DNA of 64,000 nt from Paenibacillus humicola (GCF_028826105.1 NZ_JAQGPL010000001.1:3436501-3500500); one strand, 5' to 3'; positions 18,308 through 26,505 are shown, counted from the stretch's first letter. The notes: generated by a model from the sequence alone, not told the origin. Numbers and translations: made by a program.

Positions 18308-18949
18308 TTATTCCTTGCGAAACCTCATACACAGCCAGGTCGCGAGCAGACTGAAGAACGTCAGGCCGATCGTAAAGCTGCGAATCGCCGGCAAATCGTT
18401 CTCCAGCACATCCGGAAGCCACGGATAAACGTTATAGGTATAATCGACCATATCGTTAAGGAGCAGCCAGCAGGCGGCGGCCATCGCGGCGACCCGTCCG
18501 AAGGTTTGGAAGCGAATAAACAACAGCGCTTCCACCGCCATACCGAGATGCGAAACGACGAGCATGTAGTGCTCCCAATGCAGCGGGTCGCCCTGTGCGC
18601 CGCCGGCCGCAATCATGGTCACCGCCCAAATGCCGTATTTAATGGAAGAAACTGCGCCGAGCGCTTCGAGAACGGACCGAAGCCAGAGCATGCCTGCCGA
18701 AGGCCTGGACGTCTTGCGCCGGGGAAACAAAAAAAACAGAAGGGAAAGCGTAAAAAACAAACTGGCGGTCGGGCTGTCCGGAACAAAAATGACCTGCCAA
18801 AGCGGATGATGGTCGATCGTATCGACAATTTGGTTGCCATACCAGATGTAACCGTATACCGTTCCGGCCGCATTGACGAGAAACAGCAGCCATAAAAACG
18901 AACGGTCCAGTAAAAACGATTTGCTCCAAAACCACGACAGCAATCTCAA
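18308..18949 (-). CDS. ypjA: DUF1405 membrane protein (YpjA)
   Basis: Polytopic membrane protein of 213 residues with about six to seven hydrophobic helices. The pattern of conserved Trp/Asp/His residues near the N-terminus (YIWYGNQIVDT) and WEHYMLVVSHLGMAVEALLF matches YpjA-type DUF1405 proteins of unknown function. In B. subtilis ypjA lies directly after qcrC, as here, though a terminator (19070-19102) separates them. Confidence 0.85.
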   Translation of the reverse strand: MRLLSWFWSKSFLLDRSFLWLLFLVNAAGTVYGYIWYGNQIVDTIDHHPLWQVIFVPDSPTASLFFTLSLLFFLFPRRKTSRPSAGMLWLRSVLEALGAVSSIKYGIWAVTMIAAGGAQGDPLHWEHYMLVVSHLGMAVEALLFIRFQTFGRVAAMAAACWLLLNDMVDYTYNVYPWLPDVLENDLPAIRSFTIGLTFFSLLATWLCMRFRKE

Positions 18950-19069
18950 AGCCGTGCTCCTTTCCCCGAGTCCAGGCAGAAGCGGCGCACGCCGTCATCT
19001 CCTGGCAAGGGTGGTTGCTTTCAATCCAAATTCAAGGCCAATCTGCAGGGAAAAACGAATCTTGTTTCG

Positions 19070-19102
19070 AAAAAAACCTGACCGCGTCGTTCGCGATCAG
19101 GT
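19070..19102 (-). terminator. Intrinsic terminator after qcrC
   Basis: Stem ACCTGATCGCG/CGCGGTCAGGT with a short loop, followed by six T on the minus strand, 20 bases beyond the qcrC stop. Confidence 0.85.
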
Positions 19103-19121
19103 TTCCAATCTACGCTGTGTA

Positions 19122-20000
19122 TTAAGCTTTCTTCTGCTTCGACAGCCAAGTTGCCAGCTGATTGATCTCATCGGCGCTCAGCGTCGATTTGAATGGCGGC
19201 ATTCCGCCAGCTTTACCATTCGTAATCGTATCGACGATCTGATCCTTCGTCAGGACGTCGCCGATGCCGTGAAGCGAAGGTGCGCCGGTCGTCGGGTTGC
19301 CGGTCAGATCCGCGCCGTGACAGGCGATACACTGCGCCTTCTGAACGATTTTCATCGCCGGATCGTTAGGAGCTACGAGCGGAATCGTCGCGTCTTCCTG
19401 TCCGCCCCCGCCGGCGCCTTGGCCTTTCTCCGCCGCTTCGCGCGCTTTTTCCTCGCGGAGCTGATCTTCCGGAACAGTGTTCGTGAGCTTCAGCTCGTAT
19501 TGATAGTGATCCCACGAAACTTTCGTCAGATAGAACAGTGAGAACAGAGCCAAGAACATAAGCGCAGACGTGATCGGACGCTTGTAAAACCGGCGCTCCT
19601 TGCCCGTGTCGAGAAACGGAGCAAGCAGCAGCGCGCCGAATGCGATGCCGGGCACGCCGACCGTTCCGAGAACAACATAGCCGCCGGATACGTACGGATA
19701 TTTCAGAAATTGATACAGGAACAGGAAGTACCAGTCCGGCATCGGAATAAACGCCGCATTCGTCGGGTCCGCCGGGTAGCCGAGCGGGGCCGGCTCCGCG
19801 ATGGTCAAAACGAGAAATCCGACGAGCACGACAACGCCGACCATCCATTCCTTCAGCAAAAAGTTCGGAATGAACGCTTCGGATCTTCCCGGGTAGGCCG
19901 AGTAATCCGGCGGTGCGCTTGGTCCCGTAGACTCGCGTTTGCGCACGCGAGAGTCGCCGACGAAGACGACTTTTTCGTTCGATTTGTGGCCGTGTGCCAT
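19122..20000 (-). CDS. qcrC: Menaquinol:cytochrome c reductase cytochrome b/c subunit QcrC
   Basis: Fusion of cytochrome b subunit IV with a cytochrome c domain, as in Bacillus. The family opening GDSRVRKRES is followed by three membrane helices (about residues 50-170, with PLPDW-like IPMPDWYFLFLYQFLKYPY), a charged Ala/Gly linker, and a single haem c site CIACH with the Met-containing GGMPPF near the C-terminus. The ATG at 20000 is chosen, with GGGAGG ten bases away; a TTG two codons upstream is possible. It is the last gene of qcrABC. Confidence 0.95.
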   Translation of the reverse strand: MAHGHKSNEKVVFVGDSRVRKRESTGPSAPPDYSAYPGRSEAFIPNFLLKEWMVGVVVLVGFLVLTIAEPAPLGYPADPTNAAFIPMPDWYFLFLYQFLKYPYVSGGYVVLGTVGVPGIAFGALLLAPFLDTGKERRFYKRPITSALMFLALFSLFYLTKVSWDHYQYELKLTNTVPEDQLREEKAREAAEKGQGAGGGGQEDATIPLVAPNDPAMKIVQKAQCIACHGADLTGNPTTGAPSLHGIGDVLTKDQIVDTITNGKAGGMPPFKSTLSADEINQLATWLSKQKKA

Positions 20001-20022
20001 TCGCAAGTTGCCTCCCTTCGGC

Positions 20023-20694
20023 TTATAGTGGTCCGGAAATGCCTTGTTTCCGGATCATGAAGAAGTGTGCCGCAAGAAGCGCAAGCAGCGCACCCGGCAG
20101 GAAGAAAACGTGAATCGCGAAGAAACGCGTTAGCGTTTCGGCTCCAACGATATCCCCGCCCGCCATCAATTCTTTCAAATAGTTGCCGATCCATGGAATC
20201 GAAGCGGCGATTTGCATGCCGACCTTTGTCGCAAAATACGCTTTGTTATCCCAAGGCAGCAGGTAGCCCGTGAATCCGAGTCCGAGCATGATGAAAAAAA
20301 TGAGCATGCCGACGACCCAGTTCATCTCGCGCGGCGCCTTGTAGGAGCCCGTGAAGAAAACGCGGAGCGTATGCAGGAACATCATCACGATGACGAGACT
20401 CGCGCCCCAGTGGTGCATCCCCCGCACGATGCCGCCGAAAGCGACTTTATGCTGGAGGTAGTCGACGCTTTTGTAAGCGTTGATAATATCCGGCACGAAA
20501 TACATCGTCAGGAACATGCCCGACAGGATTTGAATTACGGTAATAAAAAACGTCAGACCGCCGAAGCAATACACGAATGCGGAGAAGTGATGCGCAGGGT
20601 TGACGTGCTCCGGCACCTCGTGGTCCGCAACGTCCCTCCACATCGGCGTAATGTCAAGACGTTCGTCCATCCAGTTGTACATACTTTTCAACAT
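20023..20694 (-). CDS. qcrB: Menaquinol:cytochrome c reductase cytochrome b subunit QcrB
   Basis: Cytochrome b6-type subunit of 223 residues with four transmembrane helices carrying the haem ligand histidines (GGIVRGMHHWGASLVIV, FLHTLRVF and FFAIHVFFLPGALLALLAAH). It oxidises menaquinol in the membrane and passes electrons to the Rieske subunit and haem c. It lies 17 bases downstream of qcrA, with QcrC following. Length and the short b6 form are as in Bacillus. Confidence 0.96.
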   Translation of the reverse strand: MLKSMYNWMDERLDITPMWRDVADHEVPEHVNPAHHFSAFVYCFGGLTFFITVIQILSGMFLTMYFVPDIINAYKSVDYLQHKVAFGGIVRGMHHWGASLVIVMMFLHTLRVFFTGSYKAPREMNWVVGMLIFFIMLGLGFTGYLLPWDNKAYFATKVGMQIAASIPWIGNYLKELMAGGDIVGAETLTRFFAIHVFFLPGALLALLAAHFFMIRKQGISGPL

Positions 20695-20711
20695 CTGAGA
20701 TACGCCCTCCT

Positions 20712-21245
20712 TTATTTAAACCGTGTATTCGGCACAATCGGTCCGAGATAAATCCAGTCCTTGTCGATTTTCACTTCGTACTCGTCGAGCGGTTTCGGTG
20801 CAACGACCAGGTTTTTGCCCAGTTTCGTATAATGCGCGCCGTGACATGGACAAACATATTCTTCGTTCTTCTCGGTGTTCCAGCCAATGGTGCAGCCAAG
20901 GTGCTTGCAGATTGGCGAGAGCGCGAAAATTTTGCCTTGATCATCTTTACAAATCCATGCGGTCAACTCGGGGTCGCTGACATACCAGCCGTCCACCTGA
21001 TGGATTTTAAATTTGAATTCCTGCGGTTCCGTCGTGATTTTGTTGGCCTCGACGACTTTAATAAACGAGCTGGTCGTCTTCTTCTGCAAAATCGGGTCGA
21101 CTGCAAAACGGATCATCGGAAGCGTGACGCCAGCCGCCATGAACGCGCCTGCGCCGCCGAGCGTATACGACAAAAACTGCCGGCGCGACATGCCGCTGCG
21201 ATTGGCCGGTTTATGCGCGGTTTCGGAATGCTCGTGGTTACTCAT
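20712..21245 (-). CDS. qcrA: Rieske [2Fe-2S] subunit QcrA
   Basis: The 177-residue protein has an N-terminal SRRQFLSYTLGGAG segment (Tat-like twin Arg) leading into one membrane anchor (about 22-45). The Rieske ligands are Cys113 and His115 in CKHLGC and Cys132 and His135 in CPCHG, with Cys118 and Cys134 as the disulphide pair. It transfers electrons within the menaquinol:cytochrome c reductase. First gene of qcrABC, with a good sigma-A promoter about 80 bases upstream. Confidence 0.96.
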   Translation of the reverse strand: MSNHEHSETAHKPANRSGMSRRQFLSYTLGGAGAFMAAGVTLPMIRFAVDPILQKKTTSSFIKVVEANKITTEPQEFKFKIHQVDGWYVSDPELTAWICKDDQGKIFALSPICKHLGCTIGWNTEKNEEYVCPCHGAHYTKLGKNLVVAPKPLDEYEVKIDKDWIYLGPIVPNTRFK

Positions 21246-21327
21246 CTTCTGTTCTACCCCCTTTGCTAAAGCCTATCTTGCGTTCTGCCAGCCAGGGCAA
21301 AACGTACGATGAACTAGGACATTACTT

Positions 21328-21356
21328 ATAATAGCCTAGGTGATATAGAGCGTCAA
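21328..21356 (-). promoter_or_regulatory. Sigma-A promoter of qcrABC
   Basis: TTGACG, a spacer of exactly 17 bases and TATTAT on the minus strand, about 80 bases ahead of qcrA. The surrounding gap 21246-21489 holds no gene. AT-rich sequence at 21395-21430 upstream of the promoter could bind a redox regulator, but no consensus Rex or ResD site is clear. Confidence 0.75.
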
Positions 21357-21489
21357 GAATTTGGCAGGCAATTTGAAGCGCCGAACAAAATGGGAAATTT
21401 AATTTGTTATTATTTTGTCACATTTGACCTTGTCTGGCATTTGTTTTTCCCATTTGAAGGTGCGAATATACAGTACTCGCCTTTCGGCG

Positions 21490-21909
21490 TCATGCCCGTC
21501 CGAGCCACAGCTCCCTTACAGCCGCACTCACGGTCCCAGGATCCGGCAAATGGCCTTGTTCGTCCATCCCGAACAGCAGATCGGCGAGCGCGGGCGGCTC
21601 ATCCTGGACCGGAAATGCCGCGGCGACGATGACGTACCGAAAGCCGGCCGCCCGCAAATTGGCGCAGACTGCCGAAACGGTCCGCTGCGTGTCGGCGTTC
21701 CACTGGCCGTATTGAATCGCCGGATAAGTGACGACCCTGCCCGTAAAAGGCTCCTCAATCAAGGCGAGCACATCCCGCAGCCGCCCGAGCGCTTCCGCCG
21801 CCTCGTGAGGCATCTCCGTTCCCGTCAGACCCGTAACAGGCAGCAGCGCCGTGTCCAGATAAGGCTGCAGCTCGGCCCATTGTTCCCCGCTGAATTCGCT
21901 GAATTTCAT
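21490..21909 (-). CDS. ypiF: DUF2487 family protein (YpiF)
   Basis: Soluble protein of 139 residues (MKFSEFSGEQWAELQPYLDT) matching the YpiF/DUF2487 family by its opening, length and position directly upstream of qcrA, as in B. subtilis. No catalytic motif is visible and the biochemical role is unknown. It lies 187 bases downstream of the IDEAL-domain gene, with a strong inverted repeat between them. Confidence 0.82.
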   Translation of the reverse strand: MKFSEFSGEQWAELQPYLDTALLPVTGLTGTEMPHEAAEALGRLRDVLALIEEPFTGRVVTYPAIQYGQWNADTQRTVSAVCANLRAAGFRYVIVAAAFPVQDEPPALADLLFGMDEQGHLPDPGTVSAAVRELWLGRA

Positions 21910-22023
21910 CGCAACACACCCGTTCTCGATTTTTTCTTCTAATTATATGTATAACTTGTACGGCAAATCTAATCCTATCATAAAGGGGCCGCCGCCGAAA
22001 CCTCTGCCGCCGGCAAACAAAGT

Positions 22024-22074
22024 AAACGGCCGGCAGATGCGGCGGATCGAAATCCGTGCGCCTGCCGGCCGTTT
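22024..22074 (-). terminator. Long inverted repeat after the IDEAL-domain gene
   Basis: Perfect 13-base arms (AAACGGCCGGCAG and its complement) around a 25-base loop that can itself pair. It lies 22 bases after the stop at 22097 and is followed only by TTTACTTTG on the minus strand, so it is a probable terminator without a long T tract. Confidence 0.6.
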
Positions 22075-22096
22075 CAGATGCGTGCCGCAGCTTCCA

Positions 22097-22279
22097 CTAA
22101 GCGTGCAGCATTCTCAGTTCGTCGGTCAATCGTTGAAACGTATCCTTATCGCCAGAAGCAAGGGCATGATCAATCGCTTGATACAACCGGTCCGTGCGGA
22201 ATTTCAGGACAGCCTCGTCCAGTACCATTTCAGCGGCGAGTGCGAGCATCGCCTCATACGTAACCTTCATTTTGTCCAT
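22097..22279 (-). CDS. Stand-alone IDEAL-domain protein
   Basis: Protein of 60 residues (MDKMKVTYEAMLALAAEMVLDEAVLKF, quoted in part) with the helical IDEAL signature at its end, here DALASGD-like ALASGDKDTFQRL. GGAGG lies eight bases before the ATG; in-frame codons further upstream are not used. In B. subtilis this place before ypiF holds ypiB, a larger protein ending in an IDEAL motif, so this gene may be the reduced equivalent. IDEAL modules are found in small regulatory or adaptor proteins, and no enzymatic role is visible. Confidence 0.75.
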   Translation of the reverse strand: MDKMKVTYEAMLALAAEMVLDEAVLKFRTDRLYQAIDHALASGDKDTFQRLTDELRMLHA

Positions 22280-22539
22280 AGGATACACCTCCAGCAAATA
22301 AGAGAATCCTATATTCGTTTCCTTTCACCGTTGCAGCATTCATCGTCCGCTTACGCGTGCAGTCGCAGTCTAATCGGTCGTTTCATTTGACGATTGTCCG
22401 GCAGGCGGTTTCAGCGAAGCGTATAGGGTGAAAATTGTCCCGTCAACGGCAGCCGGCTTACTCCATCATATTCCCCGGCTGCGGCCCCGAATAAGACGTT
22501 CGCCCTTCGGGGCACGAATATGCCCTTGCCCGGAGGCGG
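22280..22539 (-). other. Intergenic stretch, 260 bases
   Basis: No gene seen. On the minus strand it contains a hairpin at about 22481-22515 (GCCCCGAA/TTCGGGGC, no T tract) after the 405-residue gene, then unremarkable sequence leading to the ribosome site of the IDEAL-domain gene. Confidence 0.5.
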
Positions 22540-23757
22540 TTATTCCAGGACGATCGCATCGTCTTCGATATTCAGTCCCGCCACGATCGATCGGCCGAGC
22601 GGCGTCATCCGGACAACGAGCCCGCTTTCGCCGTGTTCGCCGAGACGAAGCATGCCCAAATGCAGCATCATGCCGACGATCCGCTGCTCCAGAATCGTTT
22701 CCGGAGGGTCGTAATAATACGGCTTGATGAACGGCGTCAGCGCCTGCTTCAAGGATTCGGCGGTAATCCAAGCTTTGGCCAGCTTATCGACCCAGCCGGC
22801 AATCGCCCGGACATTCGGGATCGCCGTTTTGTATAAGCGGAGCCAGAAGCGGTACAGCTTGTCTGGCGCCTCCGGTGCGAGCTGCGCCTGCCTCTCCTGC
22901 CCGGCGGCCGTCAGCGTCAGTCTGCCGTCGTTTTCCGAGAGCCACCCTTCGAAGTAACAATAATCGTAAAGCAGCGAGAGACGGTTCGGATAATCCTTCA
23001 TGCGCCTTCCGTATCCGAAGCGCCATTCGCCCCGCGTCGGAAGCTGTTCTTTGACGCCGAGCCCATCCAGAATCTGCAAAATGCTGCGCTTGTACATCGA
23101 TCCTTCCGAGGTGAGCGGGATATCGTGATGATGAATATACGTGAGGAGCTTCTGCACGTCATCGCCCATCAGCTGCTGTTCGTCCCGGTAGGCGGCCGGC
23201 TCGTCCGCAGCGGGTACGATCTGCGATGCGAACCGCCGCTCCAGCGCATCCTTGAACCGGACCTTCAAATCGGCCGGCATCTGGAACAAATAACGGTCCG
23301 GTCCGGAATAGCCGTTAAACAGCCAGCCGTAGTGCTTAAAGCGGGAGATGGTTTCCCTCGGCCCGGGCTCCGGTGCCGGTTCGGCCGGCGGCTTCTTTTT
23401 TCGCTTCCCGCTTCCTTTCGATTCCGGCTGCGCCTGCTGCTGCGGAGAAGCGATCAGCACCGCGGCTTCGCTCTTCTCCGGAGCGGATTGGCCGAACTTG
23501 CTCATCTGGATCCGCGCAATCAATTCCTCCAGGCTGAATGCGTCTCTCGGGTCAAACAGCAGCGAGTTCATAAAACGCAAATCCTCTAGCCTCATCGCGC
23601 TGATCTGCGCTTCGAATACGTCTTTTCTCATAATGGCGGCCAGTATCGACTGAATCAGCTCGTTTTTCGAATTGCCGTTGCATTCGCACCGGTAAGTCGT
23701 CGCGATCCGGCTGAGCTGACCGATATCCGCATAACTCAGCATGTCCGCCAAATTCAT
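22540..23757 (-). CDS. Unrecognised 405-residue protein with winged-helix-like segments
   Basis: Family not recognised with confidence. The N-terminal 85 residues are helical with a small Cys pair (CECN), residues about 95-130 are a low-complexity linker rich in Lys/Pro/Glu (GKRKKKPPAEPAPEPGP), and the rest alternates helices with short strands. It ends in a segment like a winged helix (EQRIVGMMLHLGMLRLGEHG, VVRMTPLGRSI). The architecture recalls the Helicase_C_3 / XPB N-terminal type region without a helicase motor, but that is a weak inference. It follows the phosphatase gene, with two terminator-like hairpins between them. Confidence 0.6.
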   Translation of the reverse strand: MNLADMLSYADIGQLSRIATTYRCECNGNSKNELIQSILAAIMRKDVFEAQISAMRLEDLRFMNSLLFDPRDAFSLEELIARIQMSKFGQSAPEKSEAAVLIASPQQQAQPESKGSGKRKKKPPAEPAPEPGPRETISRFKHYGWLFNGYSGPDRYLFQMPADLKVRFKDALERRFASQIVPAADEPAAYRDEQQLMGDDVQKLLTYIHHHDIPLTSEGSMYKRSILQILDGLGVKEQLPTRGEWRFGYGRRMKDYPNRLSLLYDYCYFEGWLSENDGRLTLTAAGQERQAQLAPEAPDKLYRFWLRLYKTAIPNVRAIAGWVDKLAKAWITAESLKQALTPFIKPYYYDPPETILEQRIVGMMLHLGMLRLGEHGESGLVVRMTPLGRSIVAGLNIEDDAIVLE

Positions 23758-23852
23758 CGTCCGCCCTCCAATCTGTCCGTTCTCGGTCCTGGTGCCTTCG
23801 GTTTACTACCATTATGGGAACATTGGAGAAATTTATAACCGAAGAGTGAAAA

Positions 23853-23884
23853 TAAACAAAAAGAACCGGTCTTCACCGTTCTTT
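23853..23884 (-). terminator. Second hairpin after the phosphatase gene
   Basis: AAAGAACGGT/ACCGGTTCTTT stem followed by TTTG TTTATTTT on the minus strand, about 110 bases beyond the stronger terminator at 23971-24012. It could also lie in the leader of the 405-residue gene. The rest of the gap 23758-24029 shows no gene. Confidence 0.5.
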
Positions 23885-23970
23885 GACGAAGGCGAAGCCG
23901 GCTTCTTCTTTCAGATTTCTTTCAGATTGATCAGGAACAACTTATCGGATTCGAAACTTGCGATTCCATC

Positions 23971-24012
23971 AAAAAAACCGCCCGATGCGCAGAGGGTCTG
24001 CGTTTCGGACGG
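23971..24012 (-). terminator. Intrinsic terminator after the histidine phosphatase gene
   Basis: Stem with CGCAGA/TCTGCG and CCGA/TCGG blocks, closed by CCG/CGG and followed by seven T, 18 bases after the stop at 24030. Confidence 0.75.
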
Positions 24013-24029
24013 CCGCTATGCCGGAAAGC

Positions 24030-24614
24030 TTAAAGAGACGGCTGCAAATGCTCGGTGCAGTTGTGGAGAAGCGGCTTCCAGCCGCCTTCTTCCCGCTCGA
24101 GAACGGAGAAGGACATGTTGCCGATCGGCTTATCCTCCAATTGGGCGCACATCGCTTTCAGCAGCTGCGCCAGCAGGCTGCCGTGGCTGACGACAAGCAA
24201 ATTGGCACCCGGATGCAAGCCGGCCATTTCTTCGATAAACGCCATCGCGCGGCTTCGCACCTCATCGTCCCGTTCCTGGCCGCTCGAGCTCTGCCGCCAA
24301 TCGGCGCCCCAGCGGGCAAGGCGCTCTTCCTCGGTCGTTCCTTCGACCTCGCCGAAATAACGCTCGCGAATCCGGCTATCGGCCGGCCAAAGCGGGATAT
24401 CAAGCTTGGCTGCGATAATCCGGGCCGTTTCGTAAGCCCGCTTCAAATCGCTAGAGACGACCGCGTCCCATTTGAGCGAATCACGGGATAGTCGTTCCGC
24501 CAGCGCTTTCGCCTGCGCGATGCCTTCGGCATTCAGCGGCGTATCCGTCTGGCCTTGGATTTTGCCGAGCGCGTTCCAGTCCGTTTTGCCGTGTCTGATC
24601 AGTCCGATTTTCAA
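24030..24614 (-). CDS. Histidine phosphatase family protein
   Basis: Phosphoglycerate-mutase-like phosphatase of 194 residues. The catalytic signature LIRHGKTDWN (phospho-accepting His8) is at the N-terminus, with the second-site residues in VSSDLKRAYETA, EGTTEEE and the later VVSHGSLLAQLL. The family covers alpha-ribazole phosphatase, PhoE-type and metabolite phosphatases, so the substrate cannot be told. It is 73 bases downstream of the anti-sigma gene, probably in the same transcript. Confidence 0.88.
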   Translation of the reverse strand: MKIGLIRHGKTDWNALGKIQGQTDTPLNAEGIAQAKALAERLSRDSLKWDAVVSSDLKRAYETARIIAAKLDIPLWPADSRIRERYFGEVEGTTEEERLARWGADWRQSSSGQERDDEVRSRAMAFIEEMAGLHPGANLLVVSHGSLLAQLLKAMCAQLEDKPIGNMSFSVLEREEGGWKPLLHNCTEHLQPSL

Positions 24615-24687
24615 AAGAACGGTCTCCTTCCTATGCCAAATCTAGAAGAGCTCCAGAAGCAAACCGCTTGCCGGAACGGAATGTCCG

Positions 24688-25296
24688 CTAATTGCGCGTT
24701 CGCGAAAACCAGTTCATGATCAGCAGCGTCATAATGATGCCAATGAGAGATAGCGCGACCCAGTACTGCGGAACGGTCGGCACGACGTTGAGAATGATCG
24801 GATCGCTGATGCTGGCGACCGGCACGTCCGCATAAAAATCGGCGCTGATGACCGAATTGTCGCTGGCCGCATTTGCCGTCTCCAGTACGCCGGTCAGCTT
24901 TTGCACCTGAGCGGTCGAGGTCGAATCGCCCGGTCCCGACAACAAATAAAACAGTCCGCAGACGAATATCGCGAGACAACAGGCAATAATCGCGGTTACG
25001 TTGCGCCGGAACGAGCGGGAAAAATGATAGCTGCGGCTCGTCACCGGCATGAACCACGATTGTTCCGCATAAATCCGGTCCATAACGCTCCGGTTCACGC
25101 GGTCGACCGGCTGCTCGGTCTCCGGCTCCTCGGCCGAAAAACCGCGAATGAGGCGCTCGCTTTCCTCCCAGATCTCAAACTCTTCCCTGCAGCTTGGACA
25201 AGTTCGCAAATGCTCGTCAACCGCCATGCGTTCGGCATCGTCCTCGTTTAAGTCCCAATAAACGCCGAGCGTTTCCTGAACCTCAAGGCATTTCAT
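24688..25296 (-). CDS. Membrane-bound zinc-finger anti-sigma factor
   Basis: The 202-residue protein has an N-terminal ZAS-type zinc finger with His29, Cys33 and Cys36 in HLRTCPSC, a helical linker, a membrane helix at about 100-120 (TAIIACCLAIFVCGLFYLLS), an extracytoplasmic Ser/Thr/Asp-rich stretch, and a second hydrophobic helix near the C-terminus (about 178-194). It should sequester the sigma factor encoded just upstream. The genes overlap by four bases, the usual arrangement for cognate ECF sigma/anti-sigma pairs. Confidence 0.88.
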   Translation of the reverse strand: MKCLEVQETLGVYWDLNEDDAERMAVDEHLRTCPSCREEFEIWEESERLIRGFSAEEPETEQPVDRVNRSVMDRIYAEQSWFMPVTSRSYHFSRSFRRNVTAIIACCLAIFVCGLFYLLSGPGDSTSTAQVQKLTGVLETANAASDNSVISADFYADVPVASISDPIILNVVPTVPQYWVALSLIGIIMTLLIMNWFSRTRN

Positions 25297-25898
25297 CGCA
25301 TTTTCATCCCCTCGAATTCCTCCAGCATCGGCGAATCACCGAAGTACGGCTCAAGCTGCAGTTTCACGCTGTTGCGGGCACGGAACAGAAGCGATTTGAC
25401 GGAGCTGACCGTTTGACCGAGAATGTTTGCGATTTCCTGGTAATCCAGGTGATCGTATTCGCGCAAAATAAGCGCAGAACGCTGTTTCTCGGGCAAACTG
25501 TTGATCGCCTCGCGCACCATCGTCATGCGTTCCCTCTGGAGCAGGCGAAATTCCGGAGCGGAGTCCGAAGAAGCGACCGGCAGCAGGCCGACCTCGCCGA
25601 TTTCGTCGAGCGAAACGCTGTTTCCCTTCTGCTTGCGAAGCTCGCTGAGTACCGTATTTCGGGCAATGGTGTACAACCATGTGGAAAAGGAAGCGTCGAC
25701 TTCCCGGAACGAGTGCAAACTGCGGTACGCCTTATAAAACGTCTCCGAGCATAAATCTTCCGCCAGGAGCTCGAGTTTCGCGCCCTTAAGCATATGATAG
25801 ATAAAGGCAAGGATCTTGCGTTGGTAGCGCCGCATCAGTTCCGAATAAAGCTGTACGTTACCGTCTTTTATTTCGCGTATTAACTGGGAATCGGTCAC
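25293..25898 (-). CDS. ECF-type RNA polymerase sigma factor
   Basis: Sigma-70 family factor of 201 residues with regions 2 (YSELMRRYQRKILAFIYHML, LCSETFYKAYRSLHSF, FSTWLYTIARNTVLSELRK) and 4 (INSLPEKQRSALILREYDHL, YQEIANILGQTVSSVKSLLF), and no region 3. The start is taken as GTG at 25898 (read MTDSQLIREIK), with AAGGAGG about 11 bases upstream; the codons before it form that ribosome site. The frame stays open far upstream but becomes unlike any sigma factor. An ECF-type promoter lies 340 bases upstream, suggesting autoregulation. Confidence 0.88.
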   Translation of the reverse strand: MTDSQLIREIKDGNVQLYSELMRRYQRKILAFIYHMLKGAKLELLAEDLCSETFYKAYRSLHSFREVDASFSTWLYTIARNTVLSELRKQKGNSVSLDEIGEVGLLPVASSDSAPEFRLLQRERMTMVREAINSLPEKQRSALILREYDHLDYQEIANILGQTVSSVKSLLFRARNSVKLQLEPYFGDSPMLEEFEGMKMR

Positions 25899-26361
25899 AA
25901 GCGGGCGGACCTCCTTGGCCATCAGGAGTACATCCGCATCCGGTATACTTATTGTACCGATGCGGAAGAAAAAAGTTGCGGTGTTTGGGCAGAAAATGCG
26001 ATTGTCGGGGGTAATCCGGACAGACACAGCCTGGAACGAGGTGCTGCCGCAAAGCAGGCAGCAATCCATATATGTAAAAAATTCGCGAAATGAGACAAAA
26101 TTCCTGCTTCTTTCGACACACAAAGATCCCTTTTTTTTACACGCATTACTTGCATTGTAACATAGCGCTGCAGAAGCGAAGCTTAAGTTTTATCAAAATT
26201 TTTTTCATGCGCCGCCGGTTAAAACCCTTCCAGGTTGTTAGACGAAAGTCATCTCAAAAAGGTTACAAAAAACAAAGAAAATTTTTCTCGCATCAGGCTG
26301 CGTCATCCCGGTTCCATGACCTGAGTCCAGCTAAAGGCCTATTGGGAAAATGTGCAATAAA
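25899..26361 (-). other. Long AT-richer intergenic region and sigma-gene leader
   Basis: No convincing gene. From 26239 downwards it would be the 5' leader of the ECF sigma gene, about 340 bases. A second, weaker promoter-like pair (GCAAC and CGGTAC, 15 bases apart, at 25954-25979) lies close to the gene. An imperfect inverted repeat (TCAGG, GTCAT, then ATGAC, CCTGA) at about 26293-26325 lies upstream of the ECF promoter. Base composition is clearly richer in A and T than the flanking genes. Confidence 0.5.
26239..26267 (-). promoter_or_regulatory. ECF-sigma-type promoter (TGTAAC, 17 bases, CGTC)
   Basis: TGTAAC at 26262-26267 and CGTCTA ending at 26239 are separated by exactly 17 bases, with a T-rich spacer start, the form of promoters used by SigX/SigM-like ECF factors. 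It points at the ECF sigma/anti-sigma genes, which fits the usual autoregulation. Confidence 0.65.
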
Positions 26362-26390
26362 CAAAAAAAGACCGCCTGCTAAAGGCGGCC
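26362..26390 (-). terminator. Intrinsic terminator of the aro-trp-tyrA supraoperon
   Basis: CCGCCT/AGGCGG stem with a TTAGC loop followed by TCTTTTTTTG on the minus strand, 115 bases after the tyrA stop. A short GCACGTTGTGC palindrome sits just before it. Confidence 0.8.
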
Positions 26391-26505
26391 CGCACAACGT
26401 GCGATTGATTTGGATAGGAGTGGAGAGAAACCATACTGTACTTTTATTATATGTATCCGTTTTCATTTTGTCAATAAGCGTTTACATGTTTTTTTCGTTA
26501 AATTT

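Noticed and set aside
21357..21440. Rex or ResD operator upstream of qcrABC
   Set aside because: The AT-rich stretch has TGTGACAAA-like sequence but no inverted repeat close to the Rex consensus TTGTGA-N6-TCACAA, and half-site matches are common by chance.
25954..25979. Second ECF-like promoter pair (GCAAC / CGGTAC) just upstream of the sigma gene
   Set aside because: The spacing is 15 bases and the elements match only loosely; the TGTAAC-17-CGTC site at 26239-26267 is far better.
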